Below, one piece after another: positions 1-9,589 of a stretch of 64,000 nucleotides of DNA. Source of the stretch: Balneolaceae bacterium (lineage in GTDB: Bacteria > Bacteroidota > Rhodothermia > Balneolales > Balneolaceae); the NCBI GenBank assembly GCA_006969905.1, contig CP030887.1:248001-312000 (forward strand), in the 5' to 3' direction. Each line of letters opens with the position of its first letter. Positions within the stretch are counted from its first letter, which is position 1. The notes beneath the pieces are model-generated. The model was given only the letters and a program-made list of their open reading frames with translations, did not search any database and was not told where the DNA came from. A program made the position numbers and the translations under genes.

Positions 1-565
1 TGGCTATTAAAAAACCAATACCAAATGCAAATGAGGAGATAGCACCAATACCACCCGCAAGTCCATCAATACCATCAATCAAATTATATGCATTGATAAT
101 TACAATCATAGTAAAAAGGCTAAGGGGAAATCCGATCCATACCGGGATATCTGAAACGCCTAGAACACCACCAATATCAGTAATTGTAAGCGAAGCACCT
201 AGCAAAATGATACTTACCATTACAAACTCTGTCATAAGTTTCTTTGCAGGAGATAAGCCAACCAAATCATCTTTCAAGCCACAAAAGAAAAGTCCTATCA
301 AAGAACCTAACAAATAAGGAGACCAGCTTTCAAGTCCAGCATAACCGCTGAATAGAAAGCCCAAAGCTATTGCGATAAAAATAGCGACTCCACCCAATGT
401 AGGTATATACCTGGTATGTACCTTCCGATCGCCATCCGGTTTGTCATATAAATCTTTTAGGTATGCAACTTTTATAAGTACAGGTACACTCTTGTAAACA
501 ATAATAAAAGCTGACCCAAAAGCCAATACGAGCTGGAGCCATCTCAGAATAGTCGGAGAATCCAT
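1..565 (-). CDS. WecA/WbpL-like polyprenyl-phosphate HexNAc-1-phosphate transferase (partial, 3' end outside window)
   Basis: Integral-membrane phosphoglycosyl transferase of glycosyltransferase family 4 (MraY/WecA). It would move a HexNAc-1-phosphate from a UDP-sugar to undecaprenyl phosphate and so start assembly of the repeat unit. The ATG is at 563-565 and 188 codons are visible. Several hydrophobic segments are present, with a H50-TRYIPTLGG loop, the metal-binding acidic pair D99-D100 in GLKDD, and the family signature NAYNLIDGIDGLAGG at 158-172. It is the last visible gene of the minus-strand glycan locus. Because capEFG upstream make UDP-FucNAc, a WbpL-like preference for FucNAc-1-P is possible, but that is inference. 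The C-terminal part that decides donor specificity lies outside the window. Confidence 0.9.
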   Translation of the reverse strand, partial: MDSPTILRWLQLVLAFGSAFIIVYKSVPVLIKVAYLKDLYDKPDGDRKVHTRYIPTLGGVAIFIAIALGFLFSGYAGLESWSPYLLGSLIGLFFCGLKDDLVGLSPAKKLMTEFVMVSIILLGASLTITDIGGVLGVSDIPVWIGFPLSLFTMIVIINAYNLIDGIDGLAGGIGAISSFAFGIGFLIA

Positions 566-691
566 TTTTACCCTGTTAAATTAAGATGCACAATATACAT
601 AATTAGGAACTAACATCCATTATCTCATGATTAAATTCTATTTCAGATTTTCCTTTCAGGAAGATCATTAAAAACCTTTTTGTAAAAGTTA

Positions 692-1795
692 CTAGTTTGG
701 AATATTATTTAACTTCTCTAAATATTTTGAAATAACAATGGACTCATCAAATTCCTGAACAATTTTTTTTCTCCCATATTCTCCCATATTGAGCCTCTCC
801 TCATCTTTCAATAAAACCATTGATTTCATTTTGCTGTAAAGGTCTTCAGTATCTTTTACGTTACACAAAAAACCATTTTTACCATGCGTTACAACTTCCC
901 GACAACCAGGAACATCTGTTGTAATAATTGGTAGCTTCATTGCTGCTGCTTCAATTAAAGATTTTGATAAGCCCTCCCTATAAGAAGGCAATACCATAAT
1001 GTCTGAGTTTTTATATACTTCTCTCACATTATCTTTTTTTCCTAAAAATTTAATTTTTGGATTTTTAAGCCATGAATTAAGTTCTTCTTTTGGAATTGCA
1101 GTAGGGTTATTATTCTTTAATTCCCCTAAAATATAAAAAACCAGTGAAGGGTGTTCCTTTGATAATTTATCCGCAGCTGAAATAAACTCTCTTATTCCTT
1201 TATCCCCAATTATTCTACCTACAAATAAAATCTTTTTTCCAGTATTTTTTTTTCTTTCAAATTTAAAGAGGTCAATATTTACTCCAGAACCAGGTAGAAC
1301 ACTATTATTTTGAGGATTCACTAATTTGAGTTTTTCAAATATTTCTTTGTCTGATTTATTTTGAAAGAAAACCCAAAAAGAATTTCTAAGTGCGTATCGG
1401 TAAAGTATATAAGCAATATAAGAATAAGGGGTTTTCTTAATAAACAATGTACCTAGCCCACTTACATTAGCAATAACGGGAATTCCCAAAAATCTACCTG
1501 ATAAAGAAGCATATATATTTGGCTTGATTGTATAGGTCAAAATGACATCTGGATTTTTATCCTTTATCTTTTTTCTATAATCTCTCAATAGCTTTAAGTC
1601 CTGAAAGGGATTCTTCCCTTTTGAATTGATCTCAATGTCAATACATTCTACTCCCTCTTTTTGAAGCTCAGCTACATACTTATCGTATGGCGCAATACAA
1701 CTTACATGGTGTCCTTTTTTTTGTAGTGCCTTAATAAGCCCAAGGCGAAAATTATAGACATTCCAAGACGTATTAATTGCTACAAGTATTTTCAT
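692..1795 (-). CDS. GT4-family glycosyltransferase (PglA/CapM-like)
   Basis: Predicted cytoplasmic GT-B glycosyltransferase of family GT4, 367 aa. The N-terminal Rossmann half begins MKILVAINTSW. The C-terminal half holds the nucleotide-sugar-binding region LFVGRIIGDKGIREF and the E-x7-E region in PSYREGLSKSLIEAAAM, followed by the typical GCREVV and GKNGFL segments. The N-terminal half (YTIKPNIYASL, NVSGLGT) resembles enzymes such as PglA that add a HexNAc to an undecaprenyl-diphosphate-linked sugar, so it may add the second sugar of the repeat unit. It lies directly upstream of the WecA-like gene, with a 126-base gap. Donor and acceptor cannot be read from sequence. Confidence 0.88.
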   Translation of the reverse strand: MKILVAINTSWNVYNFRLGLIKALQKKGHHVSCIAPYDKYVAELQKEGVECIDIEINSKGKNPFQDLKLLRDYRKKIKDKNPDVILTYTIKPNIYASLSGRFLGIPVIANVSGLGTLFIKKTPYSYIAYILYRYALRNSFWVFFQNKSDKEIFEKLKLVNPQNNSVLPGSGVNIDLFKFERKKNTGKKILFVGRIIGDKGIREFISAADKLSKEHPSLVFYILGELKNNNPTAIPKEELNSWLKNPKIKFLGKKDNVREVYKNSDIMVLPSYREGLSKSLIEAAAMKLPIITTDVPGCREVVTHGKNGFLCNVKDTEDLYSKMKSMVLLKDEERLNMGEYGRKKIVQEFDESIVISKYLEKLNNIPN

Positions 1796-1926
1796 GGATT
1801 ATTCAGAGTGGTTCGGCACTAAAATAAAAAGTCATAGTTTGAACATGATATGCATTTTCAATTCGGATTGAACTAGAAATGCGCAAATCAATCTACATTT
1901 ACTATGATTAGTATTTTTTTTAGAAT

Positions 1927-2691
1927 TCATTTAATTTTTTTGAAAACTCGATTGTAAATATATCCAGTAACCGTAGGATGATAAAACAAATTGGACTTCC
2001 CAGTGGCTTTTATTCGTATTATTTCTTCACCATTCTTAATTTTCTTGAGCGCTTCTCGAAATAAAGTTATCCCAATTCCATACTGATGAATAGGATATGT
2101 TATAAAATTATCTAAGCTATTTATGTTTATTTTTTCTTGAGAAATAATCTCCCCTGTATCTATTCCTTTATCAATAAAATGGATTGTAACCCCACAATTT
2201 TCAATGTCATTATTAGCCAGGGCCCAATACCCGCCGTGAACTCCTCTATATGTAGGTGTAATTCCTACATGAATATTAATAAAAGGCACCTTAACTGATT
2301 CTATAATTCTTGAGTTAAGAATTCTCGTACCATTCACTAGTATCAAATCCGGATTATAATTCTTAATTTTTTTCAAACAATCATCATCATTCACAGATGA
2401 AACACAAGTTAGTTTGTCCTTTGAAATCTCTTTTGTACTTAAAGAATACATTTCTTCTAGTTCACTTATTCTATCTTTAGAAAAAAATCTCAATATAGAA
2501 GGAACTATTATCATAAATGCTACTTGTCCTATAACCTTAGTTAATCCAATTCTTCTGATTCTCCTTTTAATTAAAACTCTCCTAGAGATGGGTTTTTCAA
2601 TAATAACCTTACCTATTTTAAACTCAGGGTTCAATCCATTAAATAAATATCTAGTGGATTTTCCTGATCCAGCTAATAACAATATTTTCAT
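1927..2691 (-). CDS. Formyltransferase-fold protein (probable sugar or amine N-formyltransferase)
   Basis: A 254-aa protein of the formyl_trans_N fold, the family of GAR transformylase, methionyl-tRNA formyltransferase and sugar N-formyltransferases. The catalytic triad expected for the fold is visible: N139 and H141 in NIHVGITPTYRG and D178 in GIDTGEII. This supports an active 10-formyl-tetrahydrofolate-dependent enzyme. The start overlaps the stop of the upstream deacetylase gene by four bases (ATGA), which implies translational coupling. Its place in the glycan locus suggests that it formylates an amino group of a sugar or of an attached amino acid. A free amine could be exposed by the neighbouring deacetylase; this link is inference. 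It lacks an obvious C-terminal OB domain of the Fmt type. Confidence 0.75.
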   Translation of the reverse strand: MKILLLAGSGKSTRYLFNGLNPEFKIGKVIIEKPISRRVLIKRRIRRIGLTKVIGQVAFMIIVPSILRFFSKDRISELEEMYSLSTKEISKDKLTCVSSVNDDDCLKKIKNYNPDLILVNGTRILNSRIIESVKVPFINIHVGITPTYRGVHGGYWALANNDIENCGVTIHFIDKGIDTGEIISQEKININSLDNFITYPIHQYGIGITLFREALKKIKNGEEIIRIKATGKSNLFYHPTVTGYIYNRVFKKIK

Positions 2692-3686
2692 TTCCTTGAA
2701 ATCATTTCTCCAACTTCCTTCATTGTAAGTGAGTTAAAATCATATTTTTTTTTTAGATAGGAATAATGGTTTAATAATTCTTCGAGAATAGATAAATTCT
2801 TTTCCAAATTTCTACCAAAATTATGTGGATGCCACCAAAGATGATAAAGCCTATTATTTTTTGCAGCAAAGGTCATTGCTTTCTTGATGCGATTTAACCT
2901 TAATCTTTCTAAAAAGAAAAACCCTTTGCTATAAGGTCTTAAAAAACGACTTGCAGGAATATTATATGGTTTTTCTTTAGAAATTTTTTTCAAATCATAG
3001 CAATGATACCCAGTAATATTTATATATGTGTCAATTAAGCGTACTAACCTTTTTAAATAAGTCTGTTCAGTTTCATTTGAACTCCCAAAAGCAAAATGAT
3101 CCTCATTTCCTCTATAACAATTTATTCCATGACTCATGCAAGTCTTTAAATAGTCGTGATTGTATTGATTTCTGGGAAAAACGATACTTTTTAAGTCAAT
3201 ATCTGCATCTTTAGCAATTTGTTTTGCTTTCAAAATATCTGCATCAAATTCCTCAATTGACTGACCAGTCTCTAAACAATAATAATGGCTATATGTATGT
3301 GTTGCTATCTCATGAGTATCATTTTCTTTTATCTTTTGAATTAGTTCAGGACAAAAGTAATAATCTTTATTTGTTTCATAATGATGAATTGAACCACTAA
3401 TTGACTTATAGGGATCAAATTTTTCGTTAGCATAATTAGGAAGACACTTTGGATATTCCATCATTAACTCTTTAATGTCATTATGAAACAGAAAACCTAC
3501 AGTAGCGAAAGTACTTTTTACATTATGCTTATTAAATAATAAAAGCATCTCAAGTATTGCTTGTTTTCCAATAAGAATCTCTTCTCCATAACCATTGATA
3601 GTCTTTTTATCTCTCACCCCCCACATGAGTTCAAAATCAAGAGATATTACTAAAATACCAGCATCAAGCTCTTTGTCATTCCTCAT
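2688..3686 (-). CDS. Polysaccharide deacetylase (NodB-homology) family protein
   Basis: Carbohydrate esterase 4-like deacetylase of 332 aa from the chosen start. A longer reading frame begins at 3719, but the ATG at 3684-3686 gives only an 11-base overlap with the upstream gene and starts just before the conserved core, so I prefer it. The catalytic acidic motif is D17 in ISLDFELMWG. The metal-binding HTxxH motif is H130-TYS-H134, followed by FPRNQYN and a late WWHPHNFG segment. The family removes N- or O-acetyl groups from glycans. No signal peptide is visible, so it probably acts in the cytoplasm on a lipid-linked or nucleotide-linked sugar. That agrees with coupling to the formyltransferase downstream (four-base overlap). 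Confidence 0.85.
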   Translation of the reverse strand: MRNDKELDAGILVISLDFELMWGVRDKKTINGYGEEILIGKQAILEMLLLFNKHNVKSTFATVGFLFHNDIKELMMEYPKCLPNYANEKFDPYKSISGSIHHYETNKDYYFCPELIQKIKENDTHEIATHTYSHYYCLETGQSIEEFDADILKAKQIAKDADIDLKSIVFPRNQYNHDYLKTCMSHGINCYRGNEDHFAFGSSNETEQTYLKRLVRLIDTYINITGYHCYDLKKISKEKPYNIPASRFLRPYSKGFFFLERLRLNRIKKAMTFAAKNNRLYHLWWHPHNFGRNLEKNLSILEELLNHYSYLKKKYDFNSLTMKEVGEMISRK

Positions 3687-4719
3687 AGTATAAGCTAGAA
3701 AGAATTTCTTTAGGTGCATTTAGCGGCTCTGCTATCCACTCCCCACTTTCATTAAAATAACCATCTGCTTCTAAAAGAAGTTCGTAAGAAAAACCGAAAC
3801 TCATTTCTATTATCTTGCCAATACCATTGTTCTTATCAATAACATAATCATAACCCATACATTCTACTCCCAATTTACCACTGGTTTCCAGCGCTGAATT
3901 TATCACGTTGTTTGGTATTATCTCTTTGTCGTGAATTACTGATCCTCCACCCGAAGCTCTAAAATCATTTTTTCTAATACTCCTTCCAAATACCCCTACC
4001 TTTTTCCCAACAGTAATTATCTTTAGGTCAAACCCATCATTTGGAACTAGTTCTTGAAAAAAAACATATCCCTTTTCTCTTGGATAACTTTTAGCACTCT
4101 TCAAATTTCTAAGGAAGTCAGGAATTTTTTTGAATCTTGACAAAAAGACTTCCTTTGAATTGGAAGATCTGATATTTGAACTTGCTTTAAACAAAAGACT
4201 AGGAGAACTATTTAAACCATTATTAAACATCTTTTTAATGTATCTAATTGCTTTCCTTCTTGATTTGAGTAGTACAATATTATGTGAGCCAGAACCATTT
4301 CTAAGCTTTGCAATTACTGGCTTAAATTCAATATTATTAACCCATTCCTTTGCTTTCTCTTTATTCAAAAAGATTTCTGTATTTGGAATAGGGGCACCAA
4401 TTGCCTTGAGAGCTAAAAATTCAGAAATTTTATCATCAAAAAACCAAGAACTTCTACTGCTTGGAAAAACTTTTATACCTATTTCTTCTGCAACTTGAAT
4501 AACACTTTTGGCGATCAACATTTCTTGAAATTCAAAACCATTAAGATGCCATAATAGAATATCCACTTTTCTTATACTATTTATAAGCTCATGATCAAGA
4601 GGATCAATTTTTATGAATGTTATTCCGTTATTTTCACAGTATTCAATCCAAGGACGATTCCAAGAAGCTGAATGTAAAGGAACTCCTCTCTGCTCAACTA
4701 TACCAACAACTTTATTCAT
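3676..4719 (-). CDS. ATP-grasp family ligase
   Basis: A 347-aa protein that fits the ATP-grasp fold (RimK-like or D-Ala ligase-like). The central part has a PVIAKLRNGSGSHNIVL nucleotide-binding region. It is followed by VFFQELVPNDGFDLKIITV, the basic segment GRSIRKNDFRASGGGS and a C-terminal ECMGYDYVIDKNNG block that contains likely Mg-binding acidic residues. Enzymes of this fold join a carboxylate to an amine or thiol through an acyl-phosphate. The start overlaps the stop of the CapA-like gene by eight bases. In this setting it may attach an amino acid or other carboxylate to a sugar amine. I did not recognise a named subfamily, and the substrate is unknown. Confidence 0.8.
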   Translation of the reverse strand: MNKVVGIVEQRGVPLHSASWNRPWIEYCENNGITFIKIDPLDHELINSIRKVDILLWHLNGFEFQEMLIAKSVIQVAEEIGIKVFPSSRSSWFFDDKISEFLALKAIGAPIPNTEIFLNKEKAKEWVNNIEFKPVIAKLRNGSGSHNIVLLKSRRKAIRYIKKMFNNGLNSSPSLLFKASSNIRSSNSKEVFLSRFKKIPDFLRNLKSAKSYPREKGYVFFQELVPNDGFDLKIITVGKKVGVFGRSIRKNDFRASGGGSVIHDKEIIPNNVINSALETSGKLGVECMGYDYVIDKNNGIGKIIEMSFGFSYELLLEADGYFNESGEWIAEPLNAPKEILSSLYYEE

Positions 4720-5857
4720 TTATTTGATCTTTCAATATTTCCACCATGATTTCACTATGTGTTTCACAACGATTCATATTTAAGTTCAATTTTACAAAGT
4801 CTCTATTTCCAAACAAAATTGGTAGATATCCTCTTGCAAAAACTTCTCTTACATATTTGTTCTTATAAAATAAATTTGAAAGATATCTTTTCTTCTGGGT
4901 TTTTAAATATGTCTTCCAATGTTGAATGTACAATTCTTCACTTTCTAAAATTGAAGATAAGCTATCAATTTTCTCTAATGCTCTTTCTTTATCAACTCCT
5001 CTCATCAAGGTAATTTTTGGATTCTCGTATCTCCCTTGATAAAAAGGAACTAATTCGATTTCAATTTTTTTTCCAAAACTTAATTTACATAAAAGACCTT
5101 CTGTCCAAGTTCCCGTTTGATATTTTGTTTTATAATCAAAAAGAAAGTTTCCTATGGTATAAACTATTGGTTTACCTTTGTAAAATTCGTATCCACTAAA
5201 ACAATGTGGGTGATGAACAATGATACCATCTACACCAATATCGCAATAAAATTTCAATCTTTTCCTTAACCCAGGAGTAGGTAATTGGAAGTGTTCTCTT
5301 CCCCCATGGTAAACTAAAATCAAATAATCACATAACTCCTTAGCTTGCTTTATCTTTTGATAATTATCAATTAAATCAACTGTATATGCTCCAGGATTAG
5401 TATCTGTTGCCGCACAAAACTCATTTTCAGCAATATTTAAAAAACCTATGCTTTTATTTTTAATAGTGACCAATGCTGGTTTAGAAGCATGATGCTTATT
5501 CATACCAGCTCCTACATGGTCCATATCTAGATCACTGATATTATCGATTGTATCCATTACTCCCTGATTACCAAAATCTCGTATGTGATTATTTGCCAAC
5601 GTTATCAAATCAAAACCAGCATACTTTAATCCTTTAATCACCTTCGTATCATCAATTTTGAGATTAGGACCTGTTTTAAGTATTGGAGAGTTAGATTTGG
5701 TAACGGGACACTCTAAATTTACGACGGAATAATCAACACCTTTTATTATTTCAATTGTTTCTCCAAATAAATGATCAAAATTTGAATTTTGCACTAAATT
5801 TTTGTGCCTGCCTATGGGGCAGTAATCCCCTGCGATTAAAACCTCGATATCTTTCAA
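4712..5857 (-). CDS. CapA-family protein (PGA_cap metallophosphatase-like)
   Basis: A 381-aa protein of the CapA/PgsA family, named for poly-gamma-glutamate capsule assembly and belonging to the calcineurin-like phosphoesterase fold. Motifs seen in order: LIAGDYCPIG near the N-terminus, NLECPVT, LANNHIRDFGNQG, LVYHGGREH and HHPHCFSGYEFYKGKPIV with IGNFLFD. These provide the Asp, Asn and His metal ligands of the fold. Unlike Gram-positive CapA, no N-terminal membrane anchor is visible, so it is probably cytoplasmic. It overlaps the upstream GT4 gene by four bases and the downstream ATP-grasp gene by eight. The physiological reaction is unknown, and the pairing with an ATP-grasp ligase is the main clue. 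Confidence 0.85.
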   Translation of the reverse strand: MKDIEVLIAGDYCPIGRHKNLVQNSNFDHLFGETIEIIKGVDYSVVNLECPVTKSNSPILKTGPNLKIDDTKVIKGLKYAGFDLITLANNHIRDFGNQGVMDTIDNISDLDMDHVGAGMNKHHASKPALVTIKNKSIGFLNIAENEFCAATDTNPGAYTVDLIDNYQKIKQAKELCDYLILVYHGGREHFQLPTPGLRKRLKFYCDIGVDGIIVHHPHCFSGYEFYKGKPIVYTIGNFLFDYKTKYQTGTWTEGLLCKLSFGKKIEIELVPFYQGRYENPKITLMRGVDKERALEKIDSLSSILESEELYIQHWKTYLKTQKKRYLSNLFYKNKYVREVFARGYLPILFGNRDFVKLNLNMNRCETHSEIMVEILKDQINE

Positions 5858-7035
5858 TTAATTCCTTTTTTTAAAATCCTCTTCAAATAAACTTCGAGCC
5901 TTTTTGATTGAACCTTACTACTAAATATGTCAGATACCAATTTTTTCCCCCCTATACCAACCTTAATGGCTTGGTTGTAATTATTAATCACCCAGATAAT
6001 TTTTTTTGCAAAAAGAGAGTTATTATCTGGTTCAACAATAAATCCATTTTCCCCATCAACAATATAATTACCTATTTCACCAACATCAGTAACAATTACC
6101 GGCTTACCAGTTGACAAATATTCTCCAAGCTTAGTAGGAAAACCACCAGAAGACTGTAAACTTGTAGGTCTTGCTAAAAGTAAAGCTTTTGCATTAAAGA
6201 GTAATGCTGGGATTTGATCTCGATTGACCTTCCCATAAAATATTACATTTTTAAGATTAAGGTTTGATACTAACTTTTTCAATCTATTAAGTTCTTTTTC
6301 AGGAGCGGTCCCAATTAATAATAATTTTAGATTTGCAAATACATTTTCAACTTCTTTAAATGCAATGATTAGATTCTCAAGACCATCTTTGTTTCCTCCC
6401 ATATATCCGCAATAAGCTAAATACTCTTTGATACCTGTAGGATTTTTAAAATCACCATCAAATCGATCTGATTCTACCGTCATTGGCATATGAAATAGCT
6501 CAGTTTCCTCATTTACCTTTGCCTTAAAATATTCAATCAATGGGCTTGTCATAATTATCATACCATCAAACAATCTATAAACGTAATTTACATATAAACG
6601 AGCATAAGCTTTGCCTATGAGACTTGAATTATTTAATACAAAAGGGAACTCACTCTTTTCGATCAATATTGGTAAATTTTTAACTTTGCAAATTGTCTTG
6701 GCAAATAATATAAGAGATAAGCTATTTGATACTATGAGGACAGCGTTAAAACTACGGGCATTCTTAAACAAATAGATCATCAATGATATCAAAGAAAATA
6801 TAGATGCTAACAACTTATTAATTTTAAAAAACCTTTCTTTTCCAAAACACTTAAAGTGTACCCCTTGATATAGCTTGCCATCAATTCGTGGAAAATCTAC
6901 TGTAAATACACTAACCAGGTTTCCTCCTGCTACCAAACCTTTAGAATATGAAATTATTCTATTTGTAGCTGCCATCCCAAATGGAAAACTTACAGATGTT
7001 AATACAGCCAATTTAATCTTGATTGGGTATTCCAT
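5854..7035 (-). CDS. GT4-family glycosyltransferase
   Basis: A 393-aa GT-B glycosyltransferase. The N-terminal half begins with LAVLTSVSFPFGMAATNRI, a donor-independent start typical of GT4 enzymes. The C-terminal half contains YCGYMGGNKDGLENLI and the acidic/glycine-rich donor site around RPTSLQSSGGFPTKLGEYL, then GKPVIVTDVGE and GENGFIVEPDN. Two internal hydrophobic stretches (residues about 75-110) may give a peripheral membrane contact. It is the first gene of a run of five overlapping genes (GT4, CapA, ATP-grasp, deacetylase, formyltransferase). The sugar transferred is unknown. Confidence 0.88.
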   Translation of the reverse strand: MEYPIKIKLAVLTSVSFPFGMAATNRIISYSKGLVAGGNLVSVFTVDFPRIDGKLYQGVHFKCFGKERFFKINKLLASIFSLISLMIYLFKNARSFNAVLIVSNSLSLILFAKTICKVKNLPILIEKSEFPFVLNNSSLIGKAYARLYVNYVYRLFDGMIIMTSPLIEYFKAKVNEETELFHMPMTVESDRFDGDFKNPTGIKEYLAYCGYMGGNKDGLENLIIAFKEVENVFANLKLLLIGTAPEKELNRLKKLVSNLNLKNVIFYGKVNRDQIPALLFNAKALLLARPTSLQSSGGFPTKLGEYLSTGKPVIVTDVGEIGNYIVDGENGFIVEPDNNSLFAKKIIWVINNYNQAIKVGIGGKKLVSDIFSSKVQSKRLEVYLKRILKKGIN

Positions 7036-7042
7036 TAATAGA

Positions 7043-8215
7043 TTATTTATTCCATACTTTAAAATTCACATAATCTGTATAACTCAAAATTATTCTTACA
7101 ATTTTGTCAGATACATTTGGCATCGAATAATCTTCAACTATTCTATAGTCCCGATCTTCGCGGCTCTGTAATTGTACTTGTTGAAGTGCTTGTAAAATCC
7201 GTTCAGATTTGAGACCCACCATCATAACTGAAGCTTCTTCCATAGCCTCAGGACGCTCGTGAGATTGCCTTATATTGAGTGCCGGAAAATTTAAAATAGA
7301 TGATTCTTCAGAAATTGTTCCACTATCAGAGAGAACCGCATAAGCATTTTTTTGAAGTGAATTATAGTCACTAAACCCAAGTGGTTTCATAAACTTGATT
7401 AACTTGTGTGTCGATACATTTCTTTGCTCAAGCATATTTCTTGTTCTAGGATGGGTCGATACAATGACAGGGTATTTGTATTTCTCCGCAACCAAATTAA
7501 GTGACTCAATCAGATCATTGAAATTATTTTCACTACTAATATTTTCTTCTCGATGAGCAGAAACTACAAAAAACTGATGTTTCTTTAGACCAAGTATTTC
7601 AAGCACATTTGAATTCTCAATCTTTTTATTAAAATGGTTTAAAACCTCAAACATAGGAGAACCGGTTTTGATAACCCGATCGGGAGGTAAGCCTTCCCGA
7701 AGTAAATACTCCCGTGCTATAGAACTGTATGTTAAATTAATATCAGCAATGTGATCCACAATTTTGCGATTTGTTTCTTCTGGCACCCTTTGGTCAAAAC
7801 AACGGTTCCCTGCTTCCATATGAAAAATTGGAATTTTTCTTTTTTTTGCAGCTATTGCACACAAGCAAGAATTAGTATCACCTAACACTAAAAATGCATC
7901 AGGTTGTATTTTTTCAAGTATAGGATCAATATTCAATAAAACATTTCCCGCAGTAAGAGTAGCATTCCCTCCTGCTGCATTCAGAAAATAATCTGGTTTA
8001 CGCAATCCTAGATCATCGAAAAATATTTCATTTAACTCATAATCATAATTTTGGCCTGTATGCACCAATATATGTTCTATTGATTTAGATTTGTCCAGCT
8101 TTTTAATAATCTCAGATAGTCGAATAATTTCAGGACGAGTACCAATAACTGTGACAACTTTAAGTTGAGAAACATAATTCATAATTAGATTAGCGTTAAA
8201 AGTTTTATAACTCAA
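7043..8215 (-). CDS. capG: CapG/FnlC-like UDP-sugar 2-epimerase (non-hydrolysing), UDP-L-FucNAc pathway
   Basis: Member of the WecB/CapG non-hydrolysing UDP-HexNAc 2-epimerase family, 390 aa. The N-terminal VVTVIGTRPEIIRLSEI, the HTGQNYDYELNE segment, FLVLGDTNSC, HMEAGNRCFDQRVPEE and the late SDSGTISEESSIL are family hallmarks. Because capE and capF are in the same locus, the likely reaction is the last step to UDP-L-FucNAc. A start at 8182 (MNYVSQLKVV) would fit the family better than 8215; the 11 extra residues look non-conserved. The gene lies between wzx and a GT4 gene with gaps of only a few bases. A WecB-like role on UDP-GlcNAc is the alternative. Confidence 0.88.
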   Translation of the reverse strand: MSYKTFNANLIMNYVSQLKVVTVIGTRPEIIRLSEIIKKLDKSKSIEHILVHTGQNYDYELNEIFFDDLGLRKPDYFLNAAGGNATLTAGNVLLNIDPILEKIQPDAFLVLGDTNSCLCAIAAKKRKIPIFHMEAGNRCFDQRVPEETNRKIVDHIADINLTYSSIAREYLLREGLPPDRVIKTGSPMFEVLNHFNKKIENSNVLEILGLKKHQFFVVSAHREENISSENNFNDLIESLNLVAEKYKYPVIVSTHPRTRNMLEQRNVSTHKLIKFMKPLGFSDYNSLQKNAYAVLSDSGTISEESSILNFPALNIRQSHERPEAMEEASVMMVGLKSERILQALQQVQLQSREDRDYRIVEDYSMPNVSDKIVRIILSYTDYVNFKVWNK

Positions 8216-8218
8216 TAT

Positions 8219-9586
8219 TTATGATCCAAAATTAGGCTTTATATCAATTGTTTTCTTTTTTAAAATCTTTATTAAAGCTATCGGTTGGATAAGAACACAA
8301 GGTATCATAATAAGAATGTTGGCAATCATAACACTATTCCAATCGTTCAAAACATTTGCAAGCAGAAAGCAAAGAGGTATTTTAAGAGTTGCTGCACTTA
8401 TGTTACAATAAAGTTGAGGTTTTAATTGGCTAATTCCATTAGCAATACAAGTACTAGAATAAACAAAAACCATAATTGTTGTATACACGCTAAAAGAAAA
8501 AGCTGTATATACGTTAATTTCAATAGAATTATTTCCCAACCAAAAATCTATAATTCCTTGCAAAATTGAGACTAATATAAAGCTAAAAACACCTACTAGT
8601 AATGCAACATAATTCAGATATGAATAAATTTTTCTAATCCAATCTATTCTGTTCTCGATATAGGCTTTTGTAACCGAAGACCAAATTGGTATCGTAAGTA
8701 AAGAAAAGAACGTAATAAAAATACTGAATAATCTATAATATGCTTCGAAAGCGACTACATCTTCTGGGCTAAATAGGTAAGATATTATGATCTGATTCGA
8801 TGAATTTATAAGCAATAGCGTTAATTGTATGACTAGAAAATAAGATCCAAGCTTTATAATTTTCTTGGAGTATGAATAATCATAAAAATTTAAAGATGGT
8901 TTCGATTCTTTTAACGGTCTCATGAATACAAAAACCGTAGCAAAAAAAAGTGGGATATTAACTGCTAATATATATACTACTGCAATACTTTTTAGATTGT
9001 AAATTATATCATTTCCATCATAAAAAGTTATAAAAATAAGTATACATATATTAGATATTAACGAAATTGAGTTAGAGAGAGCAGTTTTTTGTAAAGAATA
9101 CAGTATTGATAGTACCAACTTAAGAATCAATTGCAGTAGAATTGCAAAAAAAACTAACCTTATAGTTAATACAAGAACGGAATTGCTTAAGCTATTACTT
9201 TCAATATTAAGAATTGTATTCCAATTTATTTCTCCGATTATAAAATTACCTACTAATCCAATTAGTACTGAGATAACACCTACTGATAGGTACGCAGACG
9301 AAATGTAGGTTTTTGCTTTCTGGAAATCCCTTTCAACTATCGTTGTCACCAAATAATTTCTTAATCCATTTCCAATCCCAAAATCAAAAGTAAGTATCCA
9401 ATTTATAATTGAAAGTATTGCAAACCATACACCCAAAATTTTCTCATCTTCGAAGAAATTTAAATATGCTGGAAGGGTTAAAATATTTACAAACATAGCT
9501 AACCCTTTAATACCTACAGAACCTACTATGTTATAAAAAAGCTCCTTATTGTTCTTAATTTTCTCTCTGATTTGCTCTATTACCAC
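8219..9586 (-). CDS. wzx: Wzx-like polysaccharide flippase (MOP superfamily)
   Basis: A 455-aa integral-membrane protein with about 12 hydrophobic helices and the N-terminal pattern of polysaccharide-type MOP transporters (GIKGLAMFVNILTLPAYLNF, DFGIGNGLRN). Such proteins flip undecaprenyl-linked repeat units across the inner membrane for Wzy-dependent polymerisation. It is four bases from the wzy start region and three bases from capG, within the minus-strand operon. The assignment rests on topology, length and context, because Wzx sequences are highly variable. Confidence 0.88.
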   Translation of the reverse strand: MVIEQIREKIKNNKELFYNIVGSVGIKGLAMFVNILTLPAYLNFFEDEKILGVWFAILSIINWILTFDFGIGNGLRNYLVTTIVERDFQKAKTYISSAYLSVGVISVLIGLVGNFIIGEINWNTILNIESNSLSNSVLVLTIRLVFFAILLQLILKLVLSILYSLQKTALSNSISLISNICILIFITFYDGNDIIYNLKSIAVVYILAVNIPLFFATVFVFMRPLKESKPSLNFYDYSYSKKIIKLGSYFLVIQLTLLLINSSNQIIISYLFSPEDVVAFEAYYRLFSIFITFFSLLTIPIWSSVTKAYIENRIDWIRKIYSYLNYVALLVGVFSFILVSILQGIIDFWLGNNSIEINVYTAFSFSVYTTIMVFVYSSTCIANGISQLKPQLYCNISAATLKIPLCFLLANVLNDWNSVMIANILIMIPCVLIQPIALIKILKKKTIDIKPNFGS

Positions 9587-9589
9587 TTA

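Noticed and set aside
93-317. 74-codon open frame on the plus strand
   Set aside because: It is antisense to the WecA-like gene, whose motifs are clear on the minus strand.
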